Shown here in pieces: positions 17,433 through 24,799 of a DNA stretch of 64,000 nt; position 1 is the stretch's first letter; each line of letters begins with the position of its first letter. Source of the stretch: Neiella marina (GTDB taxonomy: Bacteria; Pseudomonadota; Gammaproteobacteria; Enterobacterales; Neiellaceae); contig NZ_NGNS01000010.1 in NCBI RefSeq assembly GCF_002165625.1, forward strand, positions 62,001 to 126,000. Reading direction: 5' to 3'. The notes beneath the pieces are model-generated. The model searched no databases and was not told the DNA's origin. It saw only the letters and a list, made by a program, of their open reading frames with translations. The position numbers and the translations under genes were made by a program.

Positions 17433-17448
17433 TACTTTCAAATGAAAG
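17433..17448. promoter_or_regulatory. Putative DeoR operator before the DeoR gene
   Basis: TACTTTCAAATGAAAG contains the exact core CTTTCAAATGAAAG seen in the fsa 3' end. It lies in the 79-bp gap between the GRE stop and the DeoR start and suggests autoregulation by the repressor encoded just downstream. Confidence 0.6.
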
Positions 17449-17495
17449 CGGCGGAGCGTTATACTGCGCTCCGTTGCCCAAGCCAAGGATTTAAA

Positions 17496-18236
17496 GTGAA
17501 CGCAAGACAATCAGAAATTTTGCAGTTGGTGAGCGAACGAAAACGCATTCAGGTGACTGAGCTGGTTGATTTGATGGGCGTATCGGGAGTGACCATTCGC
17601 CAAGATCTCAATCTATTGGAGCAACAAGGCTATTTGAAACGAGTGCATGGCGCGGCAGTGGCGTTGCAAGTCGACGATGTCGATGCTCGCTTAGAAGTGC
17701 GGTTTGATATCAAACAAGCGCTGGCAAACAAGGCCGCCGAGCTGGTTGCCAGTAATGAAACCGTGCTGATTGAAGGTGGCAGTGCCAATGCTTTGCTGGC
17801 TCGTACGTTAGCTGAACGCGGCGATGTGAGCATCATTACTCCATCAGCATATATTGCTCATTTACTGCGTCACTCTAACGCCAATGTCATTCTCCTTGGC
17901 GGAGTTTACCAACACCAAGGCGAGAGCTTAGTGGGGCCTCTGACCAAACTTTGTATTGACAACATTCACTTTAGTACCGCGTTTTTGGGGGTTGACGGTT
18001 TTCATTGTGATACCGGCTTTACCAGCCGGGATATGATGCGGGCTGATGTTGCGGCGACCATTGTGGCGAAAAAGCGGCGTAATATCGTTTTAACCGATTC
18101 GAGCAAATTCGGCCAGATCTACTCGTCTACTATTAGCCAAGTGTCGGATATAACGACTGTGTTAACTGATGCTGCGGTTGCTCAGCAAGATCTCGATTAT
18201 TTGCGCCTAGCTGGCGTCGAGGTGATTCTCGGATAA
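17496..18236 (+). CDS. DeoR-family transcriptional regulator
   Basis: I start the gene at GTG 17496, preceded by AAGGA at 6 bp. A longer in-frame reading would put the start inside the GRE gene or the operator. The product has 246 residues, standard for the family. Residues about 3-55 form the DeoR winged HTH (RQSEILQLVSERKRIQVTEL, then VTIRQDLNLLEQQGYLKRVHGAA). The remainder is the DeoRC sugar-phosphate-sensing domain (LIEGGSANALLARTL and FLGVDGFHCDTGF). It probably represses the adjacent GRE and fsa transcription units until a phosphorylated intermediate binds. It is the last gene of the cluster, followed by a hairpin shared with the convergent cold-shock gene. Confidence 0.9.
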   Translation: MNARQSEILQLVSERKRIQVTELVDLMGVSGVTIRQDLNLLEQQGYLKRVHGAAVALQVDDVDARLEVRFDIKQALANKAAELVASNETVLIEGGSANALLARTLAERGDVSIITPSAYIAHLLRHSNANVILLGGVYQHQGESLVGPLTKLCIDNIHFSTAFLGVDGFHCDTGFTSRDMMRADVAATIVAKKRRNIVLTDSSKFGQIYSSTISQVSDITTVLTDAAVAQQDLDYLRLAGVEVILG

Positions 18237-18246
18237 GTTGGCGGCA

Positions 18247-18275
18247 TAAAAAAAGCAAGGCATTTGCCTTGCTTC
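18247..18275 (-). terminator. Bidirectional hairpin between DeoR and cold-shock genes
   Basis: AAGCAAGGC (18253-18261) pairs with GCCTTGCTT (18266-18274) around the loop ATTT. On the minus strand the stem is followed by a T run, making a good terminator for the cold-shock gene. The plus-strand tail is only weakly T-rich. Confidence 0.8.
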
Positions 18276-18308
18276 TTCAATCGTCAAACACCAGCGTTTA
18301 GCTGTGTG

Positions 18309-18515
18309 TTAGATTGCCACGATATCTTGGGCTTGAGGGCCTTTTTGGCCTTGGCCAACAACAAACTCAACACGCTGGCCTTCAGCTAAGGTTCTGAAAC
18401 CTTCGCTGCTAATTGCGCTGAAGTGAGCGAACACGTCAGGGCCGTTGTCTTGCTGAATGAAACCAAAACCTTTGGTTTCGTTGAACCATTTAACTGTACC
18501 AGTAACTTTAGACAT
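18309..18515 (-). CDS. Cold-shock protein (CspA family)
   Basis: A 68-residue single cold-shock domain protein starting [12 protein letters not shown]. It carries RNP1 (KGFGFIQQ) and RNP2 (VFAHFS), the single-stranded nucleic-acid-binding surface. It acts as an RNA chaperone and transcription antiterminator. The start is set by the conserved N-terminus and by AGGATA 8 bp upstream; the frame stays open further upstream but that part is the leader. It is monocistronic, with a long 5' leader and its own promoter. Confidence 0.95.
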   Translation of the reverse strand: MSKVTGTVKWFNETKGFGFIQQDNGPDVFAHFSAISSEGFRTLAEGQRVEFVVGQGQKGPQAQDIVAI

Positions 18516-18689
18516 ATTTGAATATCCTGAATAAAAAATGAAAGCCCGAAGGCTGGGTCGCATGGAAACAAGCGAGAACTTAATGGCGTCAGGACGAGAT
18601 GTTACGAATAATATGCCGAACTTGGTGCGTTTAAATTTTGTGCTGCTTTCTTGCTGCCGAGAGTGTATCTGGTTATTGCCGTAAGTCAA
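18516..18689 (-). promoter_or_regulatory. Promoter and long 5' leader of the cold-shock gene
   Basis: On the minus strand, -35 TTGACT (18689-18684) and -10 TACACT (18667-18662) are separated by 16 bp, giving a start near 18655. The transcript would then have a leader of about 140 nt. Long leaders are typical of cspA-type genes, where they act as temperature-responsive RNA structures; a thermosensor role here is inferred. Confidence 0.6.
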
Positions 18690-18713
18690 TTAAAAAGCTG
18701 AACAAGTTTCACC

Positions 18714-19442
18714 CTAAATAAACATCGGCGCCATCCGCCGCCAATAATAACCGCGGTGAGCGCGCTCTCCCCAGTATTTCAAATCATGAGCAACATTTTT
18801 CTGCCACAAGATCTGACTCAAATGCTCGTTGTTCTGCCTAAAGGGGTCGTCTTCGCCAATCACTAAAGTGATGTCGGTATCGCGAATTGCCTTTAGGCTA
18901 TGCTCGCACTTTAAATTGGGCAGGAAATGGGTTGGGGTGTTGAAATAGATATTGTCGTCGTAGTAACCGTTGAACAAATCGGCGAACCACTCGACGCCCA
19001 TGGTCAAGTCATACCGCCCAGAGAAGGCAATCAACTTCTGAAATTTGTCGGGATGGCGAAATACCATGTTTGCCGCATGAAATGCGCCGAGGCTGCAGCC
19101 ATGGGAAATAGTGCGACCACCGTTATTGAGCAAGTCCATGAGTGGAAACACTTCTTGTAAGATGTATTGCTCATATTGCAGGTGGCGGCCAATACGATTG
19201 GCTGGATGAGCCCAGTTGGCATACAAGGATTCACAGTCGATCGAATCGACGCAAAATACTTGCAGGTGTCCCGAATCGATTTTGCTGCGAATCGCTTCGA
19301 TCATACGCATGTTTTCATATTCATAAAAACGCGCATTGCGAGTTGGAAAAACCAACATGCGATCGCCGCTGTGGCCGAATACTAACAATTCCATGTCACG
19401 GCCGAGTCGGTCACTCCACCATTTATGATATTCCCTTTTCAT
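18714..19442 (-). CDS. Alpha/beta-hydrolase esterase (COG4947-type)
   Basis: A 242-residue cytoplasmic protein without signal peptide. The nucleophile elbow is GCSLGA (S117), with a likely acid in IGEDDPFR and catalytic His in ERAHRGYYW. The opening REYHKWWSDRLGRDMELLVF is typical of a family of bacterial putative esterases. AGGAG precedes the ATG. It follows the CE7-like esterase gene by 20 bp in the same direction, so the two probably form an operon and may act on the same ester class. The substrate is unknown. Confidence 0.8.
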   Translation of the reverse strand: MKREYHKWWSDRLGRDMELLVFGHSGDRMLVFPTRNARFYEYENMRMIEAIRSKIDSGHLQVFCVDSIDCESLYANWAHPANRIGRHLQYEQYILQEVFPLMDLLNNGGRTISHGCSLGAFHAANMVFRHPDKFQKLIAFSGRYDLTMGVEWFADLFNGYYDDNIYFNTPTHFLPNLKCEHSLKAIRDTDITLVIGEDDPFRQNNEHLSQILWQKNVAHDLKYWGERAHRGYYWRRMAPMFI

Positions 19443-19462
19443 TGGCTCCTAGCCTGGTCTAG

Positions 19463-20416
19463 TTACGATGACAAATCGCTGAAAAAATGCATTAGCTGTG
19501 CCAACAGCTCCTGATCTTCCTTCTGTTGCTGCGGATATTCAGCATGGCCGTGGCTTAGCCAGTATAGCTGCTTATGTTTTGGTACCGCGTTATAGATGGC
19601 AAATTGACCCGGTGGTGCCACAACTGGGTCATTTTTTGCACAAGCAAAGTGCATTGGAGCACGGATATATTTCGCTGCGATGGCAGCATCGTGAAACGAC
19701 AATGTCTTTTGTGTGACATCTGGATGACGTTTGAAAAAGCGCTGGACGCTAAAACCACTACCAAAGGTTGGCAGCTGCAAGCGAACTTGGTAGTTACCAA
19801 ATGTCGGCACGTTGAAGTGAGCTTTTTTGATCCGCTTATCCCAAGGCAGAGCTAATGCACCAATGCCGCCAGAAAAACTAATCCCCATGTAACCCAATTT
19901 ACCGGCAAGCTCAGGAAACAGCTTCAACATCAGAGAAATGTTGAGCCACAAATCTTCCACGCAGCTGCCAATGACATAACGATCGACCTCTTGAATATTG
20001 TGCAATACGTGCCACTGCGGTTGAGATGAAATTCTTGGGTGAGGGCTTTGCCCCAAACCGCGAAAACTGGGAAACATCATGACCGCATCGGGAAACGGCA
20101 AATGCGATTGCGGACCGTCACAGCCGCCGTAGCCATGACCAATGACAAAGCCTCGGCGGATAGGCGATTCTATCGGAACGAGCATCCAACCACGGATCAC
20201 TGCATCCTTGGTAGAACTGAACTTATAACGGTAGATTTTAAAGCCATCGGCGGTACGGCCGGTATCTTTGACTTTGTAATTGAGTTGGTGCTCACTGACT
20301 TGTTGGTAGCGCTGCTGCCAAAACTCAACAAAACCATCCGGCTCTTGCGGTGCGGGCACTGCAAGCAGTTGAGATTTTGTGTAACCGTAGCCCGGATCGA
20401 AATTGCGTTGTACCAA
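19463..20416 (-). CDS. CE7-like acetyl esterase (acetyl xylan esterase family, AXE1)
   Basis: A 317-residue alpha/beta hydrolase, the usual length for carbohydrate esterase family 7. It shows the CE7 marks RGLGQS (residues 119-124), nucleophile motif GISFSGG (S180, where classic members have GxSQG) and a C-terminal His in SHGHAEYP. It has no signal peptide, so it should deacetylate imported oligosaccharides or small esters in the cytoplasm. No ATG exists near the N-terminus. The frame needs a TTG start at 20416 (weak AGGG upstream), which matches the family N-terminus. It is the first gene of a two-gene operon. Confidence 0.8.
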   Translation of the reverse strand: MVQRNFDPGYGYTKSQLLAVPAPQEPDGFVEFWQQRYQQVSEHQLNYKVKDTGRTADGFKIYRYKFSSTKDAVIRGWMLVPIESPIRRGFVIGHGYGGCDGPQSHLPFPDAVMMFPSFRGLGQSPHPRISSQPQWHVLHNIQEVDRYVIGSCVEDLWLNISLMLKLFPELAGKLGYMGISFSGGIGALALPWDKRIKKAHFNVPTFGNYQVRLQLPTFGSGFSVQRFFKRHPDVTQKTLSFHDAAIAAKYIRAPMHFACAKNDPVVAPPGQFAIYNAVPKHKQLYWLSHGHAEYPQQQKEDQELLAQLMHFFSDLSS

Positions 20417-20550
20417 AAGCCAGCCCTGTTAGTTTGTTGAGTGGAACCGTTCTCTCATTGGCGCAAAGTTTAAGCTAATCAGAGCGCCGGTGGTAGCTTT
20501 GCGGTAAATCTAGGTTGCGCCAATTCGTTGGCCAGCGCTAACATGAGCTC

Positions 20551-20946
20551 ATGCGAATAAAGTACTTACTCATGCACCTGCTCGCGCTGATTTGTGTCGG
20601 CCTCGGACTACTTGGTGCCTTTTTGCCGCTGTTGCCTACCACGCCATTTTTGTTAGCGGCTGCCGCTCTGAGTGTTCGTGCTTCGCCCAGACTTCATGCT
20701 TGGTTGATCAATCATCCGGTGTTTGGCAAGTCATTGCGTCATTATCAAGAACATCGAGCGGTAAGCCCAAAAGCATTTTGGTTGGCGATGGTAGTGATGT
20801 GGCCAACAATGGCATTCAGTGCCTATGTGGTGCCGATATGGTGGGTACGTTTGTTGTTATTGATTATTGCTTGCTCGGTGTCGTTGTTTCTTTGGCGAGC
20901 GAAACTGCGTTTTGCTCAATTGTCACCGATATACAAACAGACCTAA
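20551..20946 (+). CDS. ybaN: DUF454 (YbaN-like) inner-membrane protein
   Basis: A 131-residue membrane protein with the DUF454 signature GLLGAFLPLLPTTPFLLAAAA and LINHPVFGKSLRHYQEHRAV. Hydrophobic segments at about 7-40 and 75-112 give three to four helices. The function is unknown; in several bacteria homologues lie near haem or envelope genes. A second in-frame ATG occurs seven codons later. It is divergent from the esterase pair and 74 bp before the vWA gene. Confidence 0.85.
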   Translation: MRIKYLLMHLLALICVGLGLLGAFLPLLPTTPFLLAAAALSVRASPRLHAWLINHPVFGKSLRHYQEHRAVSPKAFWLAMVVMWPTMAFSAYVVPIWWVRLLLLIIACSVSLFLWRAKLRFAQLSPIYKQT

Positions 20947-21020
20947 AAAAAAGTTTGCCCCGTTTTTTGTCGTCAAACGATTACCTCTGTGACAGATGAA
21001 TTAACCAGAGGAAATCGTCG

Positions 21021-22829
21021 ATGTCTTTTAGTTCTCTTAACAACTCCAGATATCTAATCGCCAGCAGTTGTCTGGTACTTGCTCTCTCGGCTTGCAGCCA
21101 AACCGAAATGGCTAAGCAACCGGCGGCGCCGCAAACTGATGGTAGTCATGCGGCATCCGTGCCTGTGGTTGCGCAACCGTTACCACAGCAGCCGCGATTT
21201 GCCAGCGAACAAGCTCACCAAATGCAGTCGGCTAAGCGGATGATAGCCCCTCAGGCAATGGTTTTGAGTGCTGATATGGGCCACCACCAGAGCAGAACCA
21301 ATGGCGACAATTACCAGCAACTAGCCGATAACCAAGTGACCTTGGTTGCTGACAAGCCAGTTTCCACTTTCAGCGCTGATGTCGATACCGCCAGTTATGC
21401 CAATATCCGACGTTGGCTTGAGAGCGGCCGGTTGCCACCCAAAGATGCTGTGCGGGTGGAAGAGTTGCTGAACTACTTCCACTACGACTACCCGCGGGCA
21501 CAAAATGCGGAAGAGCCGATAACGATCGACACCAGCTTGTCGATTGCGCCTTGGGATAGCAATCGCCACTTACTCAGAATTGGCCTTAATAGTTTTCAAC
21601 CCGATGTTAGCGATCGGCCAGATGCCAATCTGGTGGTGTTAGTGGATGTGTCGGGCTCGATGAGTGCTCACAACAAGTTACCATTGGTTAAACAGTCGCT
21701 GCAGTTGTTGCTGAGTCAGCTTCGCGCCGACGATCGTCTTGCCATCGTCACCTATGCAAGTGGTGCTCGTGTCGCTTTGGCTAGCACGCCGGCCAACGAA
21801 CAGAGCAAGATTCAACAGGCCATTGCTGGGTTGCAGGCAGGCGGCTCAACTCATGGCAGTGCTGGCATTCAGCTGGCTTATCAACAAGCCCAACAACATC
21901 TAATTGAGCAAGGCATTAATCAAATCATGTTGATGTCCGACGGCGATTTAAATGTTGGCGTTACTGATATTGATGAGCTGAAACAGTTGATTAAACGCAA
22001 ACGCCAGCAAGGTGTTCACTTTTCCACTCTGGGCTTTGGCCAAGGCAACTATAACGATCATTTGATGGAACAATTGGCCGATATCGGCAACGGCATGGCT
22101 GGCTACATCGATACGTTGCATGAAGCGCAGAAGCTATTGGTGGATCAATTGGGAAGTTCTCTGCAAGTTGTTGCTCACGATGTTAAGTTACAAATTGAAT
22201 TTAACCCTACCGTGGTGACCGAGTATCGTTTGATTGGCTACGAAAACAGAGTGCTGAATCGGCAAGATTTTAATGAAGATCGCAAAGATGCCGGTGATAT
22301 TGGCGCCGGCCACACGGTGACAGCTTTGTACGAATTGACGCTGGCGGACGCACCGTCGCGCATCGATCCGTTGGTGTTTCAGCGTGAATCACAGCATGAA
22401 TCTCAACACCATGGCAATGACAATGACGACTTGGCTGAACTGCGTGTTCGCTATAAGTTGCAGCAACAGCAAGCATCTCAACTTCAGCGAGTGAGATTGA
22501 ATCGTCAGCAATTGCTGGCGCGGAGCGAATTATCCAGTGATGACAAGTTTGCTATTGCTGTCGCTGCATTTGGCCAAAAATTAAGAAACAACGACTATCT
22601 GGCCGATTTCGATTATGCTCAGCTGATTGAACTGGCGAATGCTGGAAAAGGCGTTGATCGATTTGGTTATCGCGCTGAATTTGTTCGCTTATTACGACTG
22701 GCTCAAAGTTTGAGTCAGCAGAGTGGTCAACAATTTGGTGATCAACCACAGTTAACCCAGACTATGGAGACGATTCATGCTGCGCCACTCGCAGCAATGG
22801 AAAGCACTTTGAATGACCCTGCGAAATGA
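21021..22829 (+). CDS. YfbK-like von Willebrand factor A lipoprotein
   Basis: A 602-residue protein with lipoprotein signal (LVLALSACSQ, lipid Cys about 26). A Gln- and Pro-rich linker follows. A YfbK N-terminal block (about 110-200, PVSTFSADVDTASYANIRRW) precedes the vWA domain (about 200-375) with an intact metal site DVSGSMS (D209). The C-terminal part resembles DUF3520. vWA lipoproteins usually bind partner proteins in the periplasm. AGAGGAAA precedes the ATG. Its end overlaps the ECF sigma gene by 17 bp, so the lipoprotein is translationally coupled to a sigma factor and may act upstream of it in envelope sensing. Confidence 0.88.
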   Translation: MSFSSLNNSRYLIASSCLVLALSACSQTEMAKQPAAPQTDGSHAASVPVVAQPLPQQPRFASEQAHQMQSAKRMIAPQAMVLSADMGHHQSRTNGDNYQQLADNQVTLVADKPVSTFSADVDTASYANIRRWLESGRLPPKDAVRVEELLNYFHYDYPRAQNAEEPITIDTSLSIAPWDSNRHLLRIGLNSFQPDVSDRPDANLVVLVDVSGSMSAHNKLPLVKQSLQLLLSQLRADDRLAIVTYASGARVALASTPANEQSKIQQAIAGLQAGGSTHGSAGIQLAYQQAQQHLIEQGINQIMLMSDGDLNVGVTDIDELKQLIKRKRQQGVHFSTLGFGQGNYNDHLMEQLADIGNGMAGYIDTLHEAQKLLVDQLGSSLQVVAHDVKLQIEFNPTVVTEYRLIGYENRVLNRQDFNEDRKDAGDIGAGHTVTALYELTLADAPSRIDPLVFQRESQHESQHHGNDNDDLAELRVRYKLQQQQASQLQRVRLNRQQLLARSELSSDDKFAIAVAAFGQKLRNNDYLADFDYAQLIELANAGKGVDRFGYRAEFVRLLRLAQSLSQQSGQQFGDQPQLTQTMETIHAAPLAAMESTLNDPAK

Positions 22830-23364
22830 TGACCAACTGTTAAATGACTATGGCAAACGTGGCGATGCCGCCGCGTTTGATATTTTGTATCAGCGTTTTC
22901 GTCAGCCCCTGTTTGGCTTTATTCGGCAACAATTACCTGAAGCCGTTGCCAATGAGGTATTTCAGGATTGCTGGATGGTAGTCATAGAGCAAGCATCGGA
23001 CTATATGCCCTGCGGTAGTTTTAGAGGCTATCTGTTTACCATCGCCAGAAGGAAAATTGCCGACTACTGGCGTGGTCAGCAACGTCAGCCGAGTCAAACA
23101 AGTGATGATGGCAACGTCGTAGAGCAGTTTAGTGACGATGTCGACCCGCAAAAAATTCAGCTGCAACAAGCCACCAATGCGGTGATCTTAATGTGCGTGG
23201 GTCGCTTGTCTAAAGTGCAGCGCGATGCCTTTATGCTCAAACAAACTGGCCTTGCGGTGGAAGAAATCAGCCTAATCCTCGGAGCAACATTTGAAACTGT
23301 GAAAAGCCGCATCCGAGCTTCCTACAGTCAATTACGTCGTTGTTGGGAACGCCATCATGAGTAA
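22813..23364 (+). CDS. ECF-type RNA polymerase sigma factor
   Basis: A 183-residue sigma-70 family protein of extracytoplasmic-function size. Region 2 spans about 15-85 (FDILYQRFRQPLFGFI, FQDCWMVVIEQ and the -10-binding FRGYLFTIARRKIADYWR). Region 4 spans about 120-178 (LSKVQRDAFMLKQTGLAVEEIS, TVKSRIRASYSQLR). It overlaps the upstream vWA gene by 17 bp and the downstream membrane gene by 8 bp, a tightly coupled three-gene unit. It probably directs a small regulon in response to a signal relayed by the neighbours. Confidence 0.92.
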   Translation: MTLRNDDQLLNDYGKRGDAAAFDILYQRFRQPLFGFIRQQLPEAVANEVFQDCWMVVIEQASDYMPCGSFRGYLFTIARRKIADYWRGQQRQPSQTSDDGNVVEQFSDDVDPQKIQLQQATNAVILMCVGRLSKVQRDAFMLKQTGLAVEEISLILGATFETVKSRIRASYSQLRRCWERHHE

Positions 23365-24124
23365 TGAATCCAAGCCAAATAGCCCAAGTGATGGGGATTT
23401 AGAAAAAGCCTATTACCAAGCAGTGACTGAGTTGCAGCCAAAAGCCGAAGTGGATGAGGCAATCCGCTTACAAGCCCATAGCCAGTTGCGTAAGGGTCGT
23501 GATTGGGCGTCGGTACCCATGTGGGCGAGAGCCGCGTCGGTGATTGGAGTCGCAGTGGTTGGCTGGTGGTTATGGCAACCGGATCTGATTGAATGGCGAC
23601 CACAGACCGACAACACCATTGTCGAAAACCAAGTGCCAATGGAAGTTGCGACTGAAGACGCCATGGCTGCGGCGCCCACGTCAGTAGAGCCAAAATCGCC
23701 GCCGCCAAGTTCTGCCGATGCCCTTGAATCGCAATTTGCTGCTGCCGAAGTTGCAAAGGAACAGCAAGCTGCCGAACAAGTGCAACAACAAGCCAGAGAA
23801 GCTGAACAAGCTTTGGTTGCCAGACACAAGCTGGAACAAGCGCAGCGGCAAGCCGAGCGCCAACATTCAGAGCAGCTACTGAAATTCAGTTTTTGTTTGC
23901 AATACAAGCTCGCCCGCCGCGATGACTTGGTGATAAGTAATGACTTACCCGATGGCACTGATAGTGGTTCTGTGTTGTCAGGGCCATCAATTGAGTGGCA
24001 AGAGCAGCCTTGGCAACTTGTCGAAATAGCTCAAACAGCTTATTTGGTCCGCGCTGAAGGTGACAACTGGCAAGTTGCCAAAGTCCCAGCAGAAGACTTT
24101 ACCGTGTGTAATCTCCATCGTTAA
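23357..24124 (+). CDS. Putative anti-sigma factor, single-pass membrane protein
   Basis: A 255-residue protein that overlaps the sigma gene end by 8 bp. Residues 1-55 are cytoplasmic and charged, the place where an anti-sigma domain would sit, though no known motif is obvious. One transmembrane helix spans about 56-75 (ASVIGVAVVGWWLW). The periplasmic part holds a long Gln/Ala/Glu-rich probable coiled coil (about 120-175) and a small C-terminal domain with two Cys. Assignment as anti-sigma rests on gene order and topology. Its stop overlaps the convergent haem-protein gene by 4 bp. Confidence 0.65.
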   Translation: MSNESKPNSPSDGDLEKAYYQAVTELQPKAEVDEAIRLQAHSQLRKGRDWASVPMWARAASVIGVAVVGWWLWQPDLIEWRPQTDNTIVENQVPMEVATEDAMAAAPTSVEPKSPPPSSADALESQFAAAEVAKEQQAAEQVQQQAREAEQALVARHKLEQAQRQAERQHSEQLLKFSFCLQYKLARRDDLVISNDLPDGTDSGSVLSGPSIEWQEQPWQLVEIAQTAYLVRAEGDNWQVAKVPAEDFTVCNLHR

Positions 24125-24690
24125 TCGAGCGGCTTGGTTAGGCTAAATGCGCCGCGGATTTGGCCTAGCTGGTAGCCCGTTGCCATGTCTTGTGGATAAT
24201 TCTGTTTGAGACTGGCTTTGATATCCGGTGTTAAGTTCTTACCGTGACAATGCAAACATAATGGCTCAACCGGTTGCGCTTGCATGAATCGATAGCTGCC
24301 TTGCTCGAGCGAATCGGTGAATAGCGGGCCATTTATTTTGCCCTCGGCGGCTTGCTGATCAAATGCTGTCAATACCTTTGCTTCCCACGCATCTGGCAGC
24401 GCAGAAGTTTGATTGCGTGCTTTCAGACTCACTCGCTTCATCTGCCAACCCGAGCTTTCACTCAATTGGCTCGCTATCTCAGGGGCTTTGGTTGCACACA
24501 CTGCAATCGCCTCGACCGGCCCACCTTGTTGCATACTTTTGATCAGCTGCGGCTTGAGCCGCTGGCCGAATTGTTGCACCAGCTGTTGTGCTTCCGCGCG
24601 CAGGGTATTTTGCTTGGCGGGTTCGGCGTTTGCGGTACTTAGCATTGCAGCCGTGATAATGCCGCTGATCGCCATGGTTGGTGTCGACAT
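24121..24690 (-). CDS. Periplasmic c-type haem protein (DUF3365 / Tll0287-like)
   Basis: I choose the ATG at 24690 (AAGGAAG 5 bp upstream), giving 189 residues. A signal peptide ends near STANA-EP. The mature protein has one c-type haem site, CLHCH (C145, C148, H149), and the alternating features AVCATKAP and DAWEAKVLTAFD typical of the Tll0287-like haem fold. The role is probably redox or gas sensing, or electron transfer, in the periplasm. It is monocistronic and converges on the sigma operon. Confidence 0.85.
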   Translation of the reverse strand: MSTPTMAISGIITAAMLSTANAEPAKQNTLRAEAQQLVQQFGQRLKPQLIKSMQQGGPVEAIAVCATKAPEIASQLSESSGWQMKRVSLKARNQTSALPDAWEAKVLTAFDQQAAEGKINGPLFTDSLEQGSYRFMQAQPVEPLCLHCHGKNLTPDIKASLKQNYPQDMATGYQLGQIRGAFSLTKPLD

Positions 24691-24799
24691 GATACTTCCT
24701 TGCATTGAATCTTTGTCTAACAGTTTAGTCCAAACGCCAACGCAAAAAATAATGCCGCCAATTGGCGGCATTTGACGATTGTGATGTCATTCGTTAGGA

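Noticed and set aside
17373-17495. N-terminal extension of the DeoR protein
   Set aside because: The extra frame overlaps the GRE gene end and the operator, lacks similarity to the family and has no ribosome-binding site. GTG 17496 has both.
20039-20440. 133-codon plus-strand open frame
   Set aside because: It is antisense to the CE7-like esterase, whose motifs are conserved.
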